Source: Ohtaekwangia sp035628875
Lineage (GTDB): Bacteria; Bacteroidota; Bacteroidia; Cytophagales; Cyclobacteriaceae
Length of the DNA stretch: 64,000 nucleotides
Direction: 5' to 3'
Assembly (NCBI GenBank): GCA_035628875.1
Contig: DASPIZ010000009.1
Location: 1-64,000 of the forward strand
Shown here piece after piece: positions 19,010 to 26,631 of the stretch. Numbering within the stretch: position 1 is the first letter of the stretch; every line of letters begins with the position of its first letter. The notes beneath the pieces are model-generated. The model saw only the letters and a program-made list of their open reading frames with translations. It did no database searches and was not told the origin of the DNA. The translations under genes and the position numbers were made by a program.

Positions 19010-19558
19010 ATGACCGAACTTCAGATGCAGTTTCTTGAACTGGCCATTCTCGACCAGATGAAATACGCCGACATCAGCGCAAAACTTAGTGTGGATCAAA
19101 AAACGCTAAGTCGTTGGTGGGAAGAATTGAAACCGGAGCGAGAAAAGCTGTCCACTCTGCGTCAGCTTTGGAAAGTAAAATGCGAAACAGCAAGTTTCTG
19201 GGATTTCAAAATTTGGTTTGAATCAACCGAAAAGAAATGTCACTACTGCGGGATCACAGAACCTGAAATTGAGCAGCTCATACTAAAGGATCTAATTCAT
19301 ACCAAGCGGTTAGTAACAAGAGGCCGAAAGTTAGAAATTGACCGCGTGTCTCCGAACCTCCCTTATGACACCCTTTCCAATCTTGTCTTCTGTTGCTATT
19401 GGTGTAACAATGCAAAGAGCGATGAATTTAGTGCGGAAGAATTCAAACCGCTTGGTGACGCGATAAAGATCATCTGGCAGCAAAGGCTGAGAAGCGATAA
19501 GTATATTGGCGATGGAAGCGGAATGACAATCATGAAGGAAGATGATACTGGACAATGA
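19010..19558 (+). CDS. HNH endonuclease with N-terminal helix-turn-helix
   Basis: The first 50 residues look like a helix-turn-helix (MKYADISAKLSVDQKTLSRW). The rest is an HNH nuclease: CHYCG and CCYWCN form a CxxC/CxxC zinc pair around LEIDRVSPNLPYDTLSNLV, with D and the later N/H-type positions as the catalytic core. The C-terminal SDEFSAEEFKPLG is common in HNH proteins of defence loci. The downstream deiminase gene starts inside its last 17 bases, so both are probably co-translated. The protein may be a nuclease effector that binds DNA through its HTH. I do not recognise a named system. Confidence 0.65.
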   Translation: MTELQMQFLELAILDQMKYADISAKLSVDQKTLSRWWEELKPEREKLSTLRQLWKVKCETASFWDFKIWFESTEKKCHYCGITEPEIEQLILKDLIHTKRLVTRGRKLEIDRVSPNLPYDTLSNLVFCCYWCNNAKSDEFSAEEFKPLGDAIKIIWQQRLRSDKYIGDGSGMTIMKEDDTGQ

Positions 19559-20375
19559 GACATCGCTCCTCTATTTGTCAGACAATATCCGATCGCGTGC
19601 GACTTTTTTCGCAGAATTATCAGCGCTCCTTCAGTCACGAAAGATCCAGTATCACCTTCTCCCAAACACGCGTGATATCTGGGCAGTTGACTACATGCCT
19701 GTCCAGGTAGCCCTTGATAGGTTTGTCCAGTTCAGATATCAACCGGATTATCTTCAAAGTGCGAAATACATCACAACGCAGACAGACCCTGACGAAGTTT
19801 GTAAAGACATTGGGCTGGATCGTATCCATTCAAATATAATTTTGGACGGAGGTAATATAATCAAAGGAAAGAAGTGGGCAATTCTTACCGACAAAGTGTT
19901 CAAAGAGAATCCTCTAGTGCCTCAAAAAAAGATAGTGGCTCAACTTGAAGAGCTTTTTGATGTCAAGGTTATAGTCATTCCACGCGAACCGTACGATTTT
20001 ACAGGCCATGCGGACGGAATGCTGCGCTACTATGATGAAGAAACTTTGCTGATCAACGATTACGGAAATCATTTGAGCGTTAGCTATCGCGCGCGTCTTG
20101 CGAAGGTGCTTGCAAGTCAGGGCTTCAAGCTCATCACGATTCCGTATGCACCAAACCCTTCAAACTTAAGCAGTGCTGATGGAGTGTATATTAACTTCTT
20201 AGAGATGAAGAATTTCCTTTTGATACCAACATTCCGGAATATGGCGGACGGCAAAGTAGTAGCAATTTTCGAACAGTTATACCCAAGCAGTTCAATTCAA
20301 ACAATCGATGCTTGTGATATTTCGAAGGATGGCGGGGTGTTGCATTGTATTAGTTGGCCAATCGCAACGATATAA
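19542..20375 (+). CDS. Agmatine/peptidyl-arginine deiminase-like enzyme
   Basis: This is a guanidino-group-modifying enzyme of the agmatine deiminase/porphyromonas-type PAD superfamily. The visible elements are RDIWAVDYMPV, NIILDGGN, FTGHADGMLRY with the catalytic His and Asp near residue 154, and DGGVLHCISWPIA with the catalytic Cys near residue 267. At 277 residues it is shorter than typical agmatine deiminases (about 350-370), so the substrate may differ. It overlaps the HNH gene by 17 bp, an odd partnership. There is no agmatinase or carbamoylputrescine gene nearby, so a metabolic role in polyamine synthesis is not supported by context; it may modify arginine in a protein or a small molecule. 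Confidence 0.7.
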   Translation: MILDNETSLLYLSDNIRSRATFFAELSALLQSRKIQYHLLPNTRDIWAVDYMPVQVALDRFVQFRYQPDYLQSAKYITTQTDPDEVCKDIGLDRIHSNIILDGGNIIKGKKWAILTDKVFKENPLVPQKKIVAQLEELFDVKVIVIPREPYDFTGHADGMLRYYDEETLLINDYGNHLSVSYRARLAKVLASQGFKLITIPYAPNPSNLSSADGVYINFLEMKNFLLIPTFRNMADGKVVAIFEQLYPSSSIQTIDACDISKDGGVLHCISWPIATI

Positions 20376-20377
20376 TC

Positions 20378-21145
20378 CTAATTCACATACTTCCGCATAA
20401 TGAATGGTCGTGAGTCACCCTTCATTGTTTGCATTGCCTTAATTGTATTTCCCTCGTAGTAAAGATTGAACAACTTAGTTTGATTTTCATTAATTAAGCT
20501 ATCGATTGACGGGCGATATGAGTTCGGAATTTGCAGACCAAAATAAATTCCGGTCAACGAGTTTTTAATGGAGAGGTATTTTTGGCTCCCACCAAAGATC
20601 ACGAGTCTTTGCTCATTTTCGCGCTCCCAGTAGGTGGATTTTTTTAGAAACAAATCTTTATATCTGGCTTTAACAAAGCGATTAATGTTTTGCTCCTTAC
20701 TTAGCTCTCGGTCCCAGCTAAAGAAAAGTCTATCGTGCGCACCATACAGAACTTCCTCAAATCGATGGTCACCCATGTTTTCTGCATTGTCGTTAAGAAA
20801 GATTTCAACGTCTATTTCCAAACAAACACCTTTGTGATTGTCCGCATAATGCGCCCACATGATCTCGTTCAGATATCCATTCACCGGATTATCCTTAACG
20901 AAGCAAAGAATTTGACAGCTGCCTTTTATTTCATCACCTAGCTTGTATTGATGGTCAATGTGCGTTGTCTGCGAATAGGTATCTGGATAGCTTGCTTGAT
21001 AGTCAATGTTTCTTCCAGCAAACGACCACGGTTGATTTTCTTTCGGGTCATTCATTCCATGGAGATTGTTTGTTCGCAGCTCCATCTTTGGTAAGATGTG
21101 CTCTATTGATGTAGTTAGCTTTGTGTAATGATAAACCTTTGGCAT
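20378..21145 (-). CDS. DUF2971-domain protein
   Basis: The protein begins MPKVYHYTKLTTSIEHILP and includes LNEIMWAHYADNHKGVCLEI and KKSTYWERENEQRLVIFGG, which together are the DUF2971 pattern. The family is widespread in defence-rich and mobile regions; its biochemical function is unknown to me. The ATG at 21145 is preferred because it starts the family pattern and lies 13 bp after the upstream gene's stop; a longer start would overlap that gene. It is convergent with the deiminase gene, only two bases apart. It forms a likely two-gene unit with the upstream 202-residue protein. Confidence 0.65.
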   Translation of the reverse strand: MPKVYHYTKLTTSIEHILPKMELRTNNLHGMNDPKENQPWSFAGRNIDYQASYPDTYSQTTHIDHQYKLGDEIKGSCQILCFVKDNPVNGYLNEIMWAHYADNHKGVCLEIDVEIFLNDNAENMGDHRFEEVLYGAHDRLFFSWDRELSKEQNINRFVKARYKDLFLKKSTYWERENEQRLVIFGGSQKYLSIKNSLTGIYFGLQIPNSYRPSIDSLINENQTKLFNLYYEGNTIKAMQTMKGDSRPFIMRKYVN

Positions 21146-21158
21146 ATCAATATGTTCT

Positions 21159-21767
21159 TTACTCAATTTTCCGGGTGGCCATAAGATCATCTATGAATTC
21201 CCATTTCTTCGTATTTGGATTGATGTAGGCATACACTGTGTAGTATGGCATTCCCCGCAATGGCTTTAGAGCTTTTGCCAACTGGTCATCCTTTTTCTCT
21301 TCATAGTTTGCAATTACCATATCAAGAATTTCCTTAAGACCATTTGACCAATCCTCTTCGGTTAACGCGCTATCGAAAAGCAGTTTGAGCTGGCGACCAT
21401 CTTTGAGATCAATGAAGATTGAAATGGCCTTTGATTGTGTATCTTTTCCACTCGTTTTATGTTCTCCGACACTGATCACTCGCGCGTCTATCTGCCTAGC
21501 CCTTGACAGAACCTTTTTCAGCCATGCTTTCACACTTTCATAGTGGTCCTTACCCATCTCCTGCAGGAAGCCTTCGAAGTAAGGCTTCGCAATGTACGCG
21601 ACTATCAGGCCTGGGATCGCCCACTCGAGTGAGAGCCAAGCCTCCATCTGTCGTTGTTCCGTTACCACCTTTAGATCCTTTGCCTTGATTTCTTCAACAC
21701 CTCGGAGTAGGTCAGGGTCGGGAAATCGGTCTGGAATACTAAAATAGATGTGGAAGTCCTTTTTCAT
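21159..21767 (-). CDS. Unknown protein paired with the DUF2971 gene
   Basis: This 202-residue protein has an N-terminal beta-rich segment (DFHIYFSIPDRFPD), a hydrophobic stretch WAIPGLIVAYIAKPYFEGFL near residues 48-67 that could touch or span a membrane, and a mixed C-terminal domain with SIFIDLKDGRQLKLLF. I recognise no family. It lies just upstream of the DUF2971 gene with 13 bp between stop and start, so the two are probably one operon. It may be a membrane-associated partner of that protein. Confidence 0.6.
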   Translation of the reverse strand: MKKDFHIYFSIPDRFPDPDLLRGVEEIKAKDLKVVTEQRQMEAWLSLEWAIPGLIVAYIAKPYFEGFLQEMGKDHYESVKAWLKKVLSRARQIDARVISVGEHKTSGKDTQSKAISIFIDLKDGRQLKLLFDSALTEEDWSNGLKEILDMVIANYEEKKDDQLAKALKPLRGMPYYTVYAYINPNTKKWEFIDDLMATRKIE

Positions 21768-21864
21768 TTGTTCGGCTAGTCAAGTTGGTCAAACGCATTT
21801 TAACAAATATAAAAACATTAGTGGTTGAACAGGGCAAAGCCAGATTGTGTATTATCGCAAAATA

Positions 21865-22077
21865 ATGGGGCATACAATGATGACGAGAATTGAAAGAGAA
21901 AGATATGTAGCATGGGTAGGACTAAGCTATGATGATTTACAGATCTGGGGTCAATACGAGCGACTTGTTGACTTTATCTTTGAGGAATATCCGGAAACCA
22001 ATAGACGATTTGATGAAATCTCCTTACCCACACTTTTTACGATATCACATGCCATTGAGCTGGCACTGAAGGACTGA
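21865..22077 (+). CDS. Small unknown acidic protein
   Basis: About 70 residues, with MTRIERERYVAWVGLSYDD and EEYPETNRRFDEISLPTLF as distinctive parts. It is acidic, likely helical and has no motif I recognise. An upstream GTG at 21847 and an ATG at 21880 are alternative starts. It precedes the frameshifted gene at 22122 by 44 bp on the same strand. Confidence 0.4.
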   Translation: MGHTMMTRIERERYVAWVGLSYDDLQIWGQYERLVDFIFEEYPETNRRFDEISLPTLFTISHAIELALKD

Positions 22078-22121
22078 AGGAGAACATCAAGTTTCTACAT
22101 AAGTACCACACGTCACCTCAT

Positions 22122-22732
22122 TTGACCAAATTCGAGACATGGGCGATGCTTGTTAAGAGCCATGACTGGGAGGCCCTAGCTTTTGAATTTAAAGCTGCTT
22201 ATATAAAACTGCACGAGAAGGTTAAGGGGGAAGAAAGTGATAAGCGTGAATTTCTCGAGTACTACACGGACCTGGAAAAACTTATCGGGATTTTGAATCG
22301 AAATACTGAAACCTATCGCTACTCCCTCAAGCTTGATAACACTGGTCAGATAATCAAAAAAGTATTCATCATTCGAAGACAATTGATCTTTATGACTTAA
22401 AGGAGACTTTCGACTCCGTAAAGACATTGTTTATCGGTGCGCCAAATTCGCTTGGCCGATACACTGATTTTATCGACTACAAAAACGGAAATCCTGATTA
22501 TAAAAAAGGGAAGGGATTTTTGTATTGCCAACGATTTCACTACACAGACCACTTTCTTGAAAGCGTCAAGGCAACTCTAAATGAGCAACTCACCCCCTTA
22601 GCAAATGGGACATGGATGGACGCTAGGACTGGCGAGAACTTTGAGATTCAGGTATGGGAAGGGAATATATATTGTTGCTATTTAGTGTTACGAACCAAAC
22701 AAAACACTACTGCGCTCGCCTTTGCGGGATGA
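22122..22732 (+). pseudogene. Unknown protein gene broken by a frameshift in an A-run
   Basis: Frame 3 codes from about 22122 (TTG; an ATG lies at 22146) to a stop at 22400. Frame 2 is open from about 22340 and codes to 22732. Joining them at the A6 run at 22355-22360 gives one smooth protein of about 200 residues: DNTGQIIKK continues into SIHHSKTIDLYDLKETF, then FIGAPNSLGRYTDFI. The split is therefore most easily explained by a one-base indel in a homopolymer, from mutation, sequencing error or slippage. I recognise no family. Its 3' end overlaps the convergent HTH gene by 55 bp. Confidence 0.5.
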
Positions 22733-22977
22733 TAGGAGGGGAAATATTTGATATACTCAGTTTGGACAAGGTGCTTTATACACTTGTGAAAGGTGGTTAC
22801 TGACTTGATTTTTGCGAGCTTCATTATTTCGCTCCTGGAGATTTTCACTGAGTTCCCGTTTTTGGCTTCCGTCCACGCACTTAGTAAGGCACAATAGACA
22901 CCCATGTGAATTGTGGCCAGTCTTCGATCAGTTGTTGCCGCCCTTATTAAGGTTTCTAAGCTCATTCCTGCTTCCAT
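22678..22977 (-). CDS. Small HTH-type protein of Bacteroidota mobile elements
   Basis: This 99-residue protein contains MGVYCALLSAWTEAKNGNSV, SRSEIMKLAKIKSVTTFHKC and IKYFPSYHPAKASAVVF. It looks like a winged helix-turn-helix, with the recognition part around residues 47-68. Proteins of this kind lie next to the excisionase-like gene in Bacteroidota integrative elements. It follows the upstream gene (22978-23241) with no spacer, so they form one operon. That operon begins at a copy of the shared CATAGTGTGAA motif. A role in excision or replication control is inferred from context. Confidence 0.6.
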   Translation of the reverse strand: MEAGMSLETLIRAATTDRRLATIHMGVYCALLSAWTEAKNGNSVKISRSEIMKLAKIKSVTTFHKCIKHLVQTEYIKYFPSYHPAKASAVVFCLVRNTK

Positions 22978-23241
22978 TCAACGATTGTTCTGACACAGAA
23001 GCTTTTCAATGTCTTCCAAATTATAGTAATGCATTCCACCAACCTTTGTTGATCTAAGCGCGCCAGAAATTCTTAGATTCTGCAAAGTGCCGGGGGAGAT
23101 TTTCAGCATCTTCCTTACCTCATTACTCCTAAGCCATTCGGCCTTTGGCTTGCTATCCTTGCCGATGAGTTCTTTCAATTCTTGCAGTAACTCTAACTTG
23201 AATTGCTGCAGGTCCTTTTTCGTAACAATGTCAATCTCCAT
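22978..23241 (-). CDS. Excisionase-like helix-turn-helix protein
   Basis: The C-terminal half is a MerR-like/excisionase HTH (HTH_17 type): EWLRSNEVRKMLKISPGTLQ, LRISGALRSTKVGGMHYYNL and DIEKLLCQ. The N-terminal 35 residues form a charged helix (DLQQFKLELLQELKELI), probably for dimerisation. Such proteins in Bacteroidota ICEs act as recombination directionality factors or regulators of excision. The start at 23241 (MEIDIVTK) is chosen; three further in-frame residues exist upstream. The gene begins about 42 bp after a motif copy shared with the primase, mob and tra units. Confidence 0.7.
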   Translation of the reverse strand: MEIDIVTKKDLQQFKLELLQELKELIGKDSKPKAEWLRSNEVRKMLKISPGTLQNLRISGALRSTKVGGMHYYNLEDIEKLLCQNNR

Positions 23242-23282
23242 AAACCTCAATCGTTATGGGGCAAAACTCTTTCACGGAAAAG

Positions 23283-23313
23283 AGGGACGTTCACACTATG
23301 GCCCCATCTTCGG
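23283..23313 (-). promoter_or_regulatory. Shared ICE motif, copy A (before excisionase-like operon)
   Basis: Read on the minus strand this contains GGCCATAGTGTGAACGTCCC. The core matches the copies at 23355, 26163 and 35896. It lies about 42 bp before the 23241 start and points into that operon. Confidence 0.65.
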
Positions 23314-23354
23314 AAAGATTTTTTGAAGCAGCTTGAGAAAATTGATCACAACTA

Positions 23355-23385
23355 CGGTGCATAGTGTGAAAGGCCCGCTATTCAC
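23355..23385 (+). promoter_or_regulatory. Shared ICE motif, copy B (before primase)
   Basis: Contains GCATAGTGTGAAAGGCCC, then GCTATTCAC, so a GTGAA...TTCAC inverted pair overlaps the 3' side. It lies about 39 bp before the primase ATG and about 45 bp from copy A in divergent orientation. Confidence 0.65.
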
Positions 23386-23413
23386 AGGAAGACCTTTGAG
23401 CCAAAACATATAT

Positions 23414-24313
23414 ATGGCTCTATCATATTCTGATGCAAAAAGAATTGCTATCACGGACTATCTCTCTCGGTTGGGTTTTGAGCCTGCGAGAGTGCGGGGA
23501 AATGATTACTGGTATCGTTCGCCTTTCCGAAGCGAGCGGGATGCCTCATTCAAAGTCAATGTCAAATTGAATCTTTGGTATGATCACGGTGAGGGCGTTG
23601 GAGGTACCTTGCTTGACCTCGGGCAGAGGCTCCATTCGTGCACAATAAAGGAGTTTGTTTCAAGACTTGATGATGGCAAATTTCTTCGGGATTTTACACC
23701 AAGAAGATCAAATTCAGAACCAGCAGAAAATCGAGTTGAGATTCTATCGACTGGTCCGCTCCTTGATGAAGGTCTCTTAAATTACATCAGCCAGCGAAAA
23801 ATTGATACTAAACTCGCACAAGCCAGTTGCCAAGAAGTTGACTTCAGGATTGCTCAGCGAAACTATAAGGCAGTTGGATTCCAAAACTTGTCTGGAGGCT
23901 ATGAGTTACGGAATAGTTGGTTCAAGGGATCAAGTTCACCCAAGGACATTACTCTTATTGAGACAGGTGCAAAGTCTCTAATCGTTACCGAAGGTTTCTT
24001 CGATTACCTTTCTCTTCAACAGCTTAACGACAGCCAGGTTCAAAAGGAACTTGCCGCTTCGGATAAACTAATCTTGAATTCAATAAGCTTCATTCGAAAG
24101 TCGCTTCCGATGATTAAAAATTATCCGATCAAACTTCTCTTTCTTGATAACGACCAAGCAGCAGATAAAGCGAAGGCCTTTCTGCATGCTTCAAACATTG
24201 ACTTCATTGATCGGTCTGGCCTATATGCCAAGCATAAGGACGTTAATGAGCTATTGACAAGGTCCTCGCTGGATCATGCGACCTCGAATCGCAAGCGCTC
24301 AAAGAGGTTGTGA
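23414..24313 (+). CDS. Toprim-domain DNA primase of the ICE
   Basis: This is a primase that would lay down RNA primers on transferred or replicating ICE DNA. The N-terminal part (YWYRSPFRSERDASFKVN, LWYDHGEGVGGTLLDLG) matches the DnaG-type CHC2 fold but without the zinc Cys residues. The Toprim core follows: LIVTEGFFDYLSL with the catalytic Glu near residue 192, and KLLFLDNDQAADKAKAF with the DxD near 245. The ATG at 23414 (MALSYSDAKR) is chosen because a longer frame from 23333 would place the shared regulatory motif inside the coding region. Its 3' end contains the first copy of the phased repeat array. Confidence 0.8.
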   Translation: MALSYSDAKRIAITDYLSRLGFEPARVRGNDYWYRSPFRSERDASFKVNVKLNLWYDHGEGVGGTLLDLGQRLHSCTIKEFVSRLDDGKFLRDFTPRRSNSEPAENRVEILSTGPLLDEGLLNYISQRKIDTKLAQASCQEVDFRIAQRNYKAVGFQNLSGGYELRNSWFKGSSSPKDITLIETGAKSLIVTEGFFDYLSLQQLNDSQVQKELAASDKLILNSISFIRKSLPMIKNYPIKLLFLDNDQAADKAKAFLHASNIDFIDRSGLYAKHKDVNELLTRSSLDHATSNRKRSKRL

Positions 24314-24404
24314 CCTCGACCTGATTGATGGTGACCTCAACCATTAACTAACCTGACCTCGACAGCTTTCGATTGCACCTCGATCAGATTGTCACTCACC
24401 TCAA
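24281..24404. repeat. Phased ACCTC(G/A)A repeat array (iteron-like)
   Basis: Six direct copies of ACCTCGA or ACCTCAA start at 24281, 24313, 24334, 24356, 24377 and 24398. The last five are spaced 21, 22, 21 and 21 bp, two helical turns, so they sit on one face of the DNA. Flanks vary apart from a frequent TG or TC before the core (TGACCTCGA). The array straddles the end of the primase gene and the gap before the membrane-protein gene. The form is that of iterons bound by an initiator, or of a multi-site operator. Confidence 0.8.
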
Positions 24405-24451
24405 ATTCAAAGCAGAAACAAACTTTTTAAACTTAATTAAAGAAATTCCTC

Positions 24452-24979
24452 ATGAACGAAATCGTAACATACCTTGAAAGTAAAAAAGCAGTCTTTCACG
24501 GAGCATTGGCATTGATGCTTCTTTACGTCCCACATGCCGGCAACCTGTTTATGCAACTTGAGCACATTGATATGAGCTTTTCCGGGTTCACTGTGCTTAA
24601 CTGGCTATATGGTGTGGCTTTGGCAGGAATAATTGAATTCTTGATCCTGGTCTTTCTGATCAACGGATACCGTACTACAGGAAAGTTCTATGCAGTAGTT
24701 AGCTTCTTTTTGAATGCTTTCTACTACGACTACTGGTTTGTATCCATTCAAGACCCATCAATTTCCAACATAAAAATTATGATCATCAGCCTGTTCATAT
24801 GCCTGACACATTCGCTTTCGGTCTGGCAATTGAGTGAACTATTCTATAAGAGATTGAAGGAAGAGAAGTCTGAATTTTGGTGCAGTGAGTGCGAAATGCC
24901 ATTCGGAAATAAAAAATCTTTTGAGGGACACATGGCGAGAATTCACAAAAACAAGAAACGCGAATCGAATGTGGATTAG
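24452..24979 (+). CDS. Four-helix membrane protein with a C-terminal C2H2 zinc finger
   Basis: The first 135 residues hold about four hydrophobic segments: VFHGALALMLLYVPHAGNLF, WLYGVALAGIIEFLILVFLI, FYAVVSFFLNAFYY and IMIISLFICLTHSLSVW. A cytosolic tail follows with WCSECEMPFGNKKSF and EGHMARIHKNKK, spaced CxxC-x12-HxxxH as in a classical C2H2 zinc finger (residues about 144-168). Bacterial C2H2 fingers attached to a membrane domain are unusual. The gene follows the primase and the phased repeat array, and precedes a terminator. It may tether DNA or sense a signal at the membrane during transfer; that is inference. Confidence 0.7.
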   Translation: MNEIVTYLESKKAVFHGALALMLLYVPHAGNLFMQLEHIDMSFSGFTVLNWLYGVALAGIIEFLILVFLINGYRTTGKFYAVVSFFLNAFYYDYWFVSIQDPSISNIKIMIISLFICLTHSLSVWQLSELFYKRLKEEKSEFWCSECEMPFGNKKSFEGHMARIHKNKKRESNVD

Positions 24980-25034
24980 CCCATTAGAGCTTTAACATGT
25001 GGCTTCAAAACTCATCAGATTATATTGTTAAAAG

Positions 25035-25066
25035 GCCCTGTCACCACGACAGGGCTTTCTATTTTC
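25035..25066 (+). terminator. Rho-independent terminator
   Basis: Perfect 8-bp stem GCCCTGTC/GACAGGGC with a five-base loop, followed by TTTCTATTTT. It ends the transcript of the membrane-protein gene. Confidence 0.85.
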
Positions 25067-25230
25067 AAACATATCAAATCAAAATCTTCGAAATACTTGA
25101 TGCCTGTCCTCTGGCATTGGCAAGATGTATTTTTGTGCACAAAAAAGAATACCTGCACTCCGAAGTCGTGCAATTGACCGCTTAAAGAGCCGCATGAACT
25201 AAACTGTTTGTACTCGGATTCACCCACATG

Positions 25231-26040
25231 TCAAAGATTATGGACCTTTATTAAATACCTGTCCTTGAAGTTTGTAAGGTGTTGTTCGAACTTAATGTTG
25301 TTTGCGAAGAGATTGCAGAATTCCCAGTAGCTAAAATGATGAAATGAAATGTCTGGGACACTTCCTTTTATTCTCTCAGAGAAGCCTGTAAGCTCGTCCT
25401 TGTGAAGTGAATATTCGCTGAACTCACTGGCGTTAACCGGCTCCCAGTAAAGGTAAATGAGTTTTGCTTCTTTCTTTTTCTTTTGCTTTTCTTTCAGAAG
25501 GCCGATAGAGTGTTTGATTAGTTGAGCTGTGTCTAAATGCGATTTAATGTCATTCTGCTTGTAATGACGTACAATATCTGAAAGGCCGTAATGAATCAGA
25601 TCCAGAAAGCCATCCTCATAAGAAGGTGAGAACTTAGGTATTTTGGGTGCAAGAGGCTCCAGAAATTTGCTTTCAATACCGATTATACAACTGTCGTTTT
25701 CCAGGTAAAAGTCCAAATTTGCCGGGCTTCCACGTAGACCAGTCGGCAACTTTTTCTCGAACTGCTGATGTAAAAAATTGCTCTCTCCTAATACGACAAA
25801 ACCATTCACGGACGACTTGAAAAACCCGAAAAAGTTCGCGCATAAAACCGATGAAGAATGAACTGCTTTTGCCTTTCTGTTCAGTTCATTCCCGTTCCCG
25901 GCAAGGAAGTTTTCCTGGAAGTCGCCTAGTGAAACGGTTGCGATCAAGTTATCCCTGATGTCAGCAACATAACCTCTGCTATCTACTAGCTGAGATTGAT
26001 TAATTATCTGTTGCACAACAGTTTTTCTTTTCAACGTCAT
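25231..26040 (-). CDS. Putative PD-(D/E)XK nuclease-like protein
   Basis: About 269 residues. The segment NLDFYLENDSCIIGIESKFL has an Asp followed by IESK, the arrangement of a PD-(D/E)XK nuclease core. Further C-terminal parts, KLIYLYWEPVNASEF and ISFHHFSYWEFCNLF, are typical of a restriction-endonuclease-like family found in Bacteroidota (I recall a PGN_0703-like group, not certain). The ATG at 26040 is used; 21 more residues are open upstream. It stands alone on the minus strand between the membrane-protein gene and the mob genes, so it is probably a cargo gene inserted in the ICE core. Confidence 0.55.
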   Translation of the reverse strand: MTLKRKTVVQQIINQSQLVDSRGYVADIRDNLIATVSLGDFQENFLAGNGNELNRKAKAVHSSSVLCANFFGFFKSSVNGFVVLGESNFLHQQFEKKLPTGLRGSPANLDFYLENDSCIIGIESKFLEPLAPKIPKFSPSYEDGFLDLIHYGLSDIVRHYKQNDIKSHLDTAQLIKHSIGLLKEKQKKKKEAKLIYLYWEPVNASEFSEYSLHKDELTGFSERIKGSVPDISFHHFSYWEFCNLFANNIKFEQHLTNFKDRYLIKVHNL

Positions 26041-26162
26041 TTGTTTAGGAGAGTGTTCAGTTAAAGTACATATTTTTCGGTTATTCAATGCGAACCCTGG
26101 CAATGGCTAGTGGCATGAAAAACCTTTCTCGGGCAAAACCTAGAAGCTCAAAAAAACTTAAA

Positions 26163-26193
26163 CCCACCTTCGGGCCATAGTGTGAAAGTCCCC
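26163..26193 (+). promoter_or_regulatory. Shared ICE motif, copy C (before mob genes)
   Basis: Contains CCTTCGGGCCATAGTGTGAA followed by AGTCCCC. It lies about 37 bp before the MobC ATG at 26230. It shares with copy D the upstream CCACCTTCGGG extension, which copies A and B lack. Confidence 0.65.
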
Positions 26194-26229
26194 GAAAATG
26201 GCAGAGCACTTTTGACGAAAAAAACAGCT

Positions 26230-26631
26230 ATGCCAAGGAAGAAAGCAAAAGAAGACCAGGTCCTTCAACATGAGATCAAGACACGGGTAAATGATCATCG
26301 CTATAAAGCACTAAGCGACCTTTTGCGACAATCGCGCTTTCAATCGATGAGTGAAATGATACGCGACATTCTTGATAACAAGCCGATCAGGGTTTTAACA
26401 CACGATGACTCGCTGGAACAGTATATGGAGGTTCTCTCATCGATCCAGCGTGAGCTTAGGTCAATTGGAATTAACATCAACCAGATCACGAGGCATTTCA
26501 ATAGCAGCAGTGAGAATCAGAAGATCTTTCATTCAATGAAGATTGCTGAGCAGTACAACCAGGTTGGAATGAAGGTCGAGCAGCTATTGTCCGTTGTAAA
26601 TCAAATCGCAAAGCAATGGTTGCAAGAATAA
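26230..26631 (+). CDS. Relaxosome accessory protein, MobC-like (ribbon-helix-helix)
   Basis: MobC-type proteins bind the transfer origin and help the relaxase. The N-terminal part is a ribbon-helix-helix: a basic leader, EIKTRVNDHRYKALSDLLRQ, then SMSEMIRDIL. The middle holds SSIQRELRSIGININQITRH, which matches the typical MobC GxNINQI element. The ATG at 26230 (MPRKKAKED) is chosen; a GTG at 26182 lies within the regulatory motif and adds an unlikely leader. It overlaps the relaxase gene by 16 bp. The transfer origin would be expected nearby, probably in the 26041-26229 gap, though I cannot identify a nic site. Confidence 0.8.
   Translation: MPRKKAKEDQVLQHEIKTRVNDHRYKALSDLLRQSRFQSMSEMIRDILDNKPIRVLTHDDSLEQYMEVLSSIQRELRSIGININQITRHFNSSSENQKIFHSMKIAEQYNQVGMKVEQLLSVVNQIAKQWLQE

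Noticed and set aside
23333..23413. Longer start for the primase
   Set aside because: It would translate the regulatory motif copy B; the ATG at 23414 fits the family start.
24281..24404. Regularly spaced repeats as a CRISPR array
   Set aside because: The repeat unit is only 7-9 bp with 12-14-bp gaps. That is far shorter than CRISPR repeats and spacers, and no cas gene is near.
26182..26229. GTG start giving a 16-residue longer MobC-like protein
   Set aside because: The GTG lies inside the shared regulatory motif, and the ATG at 26230 begins the typical basic leader.
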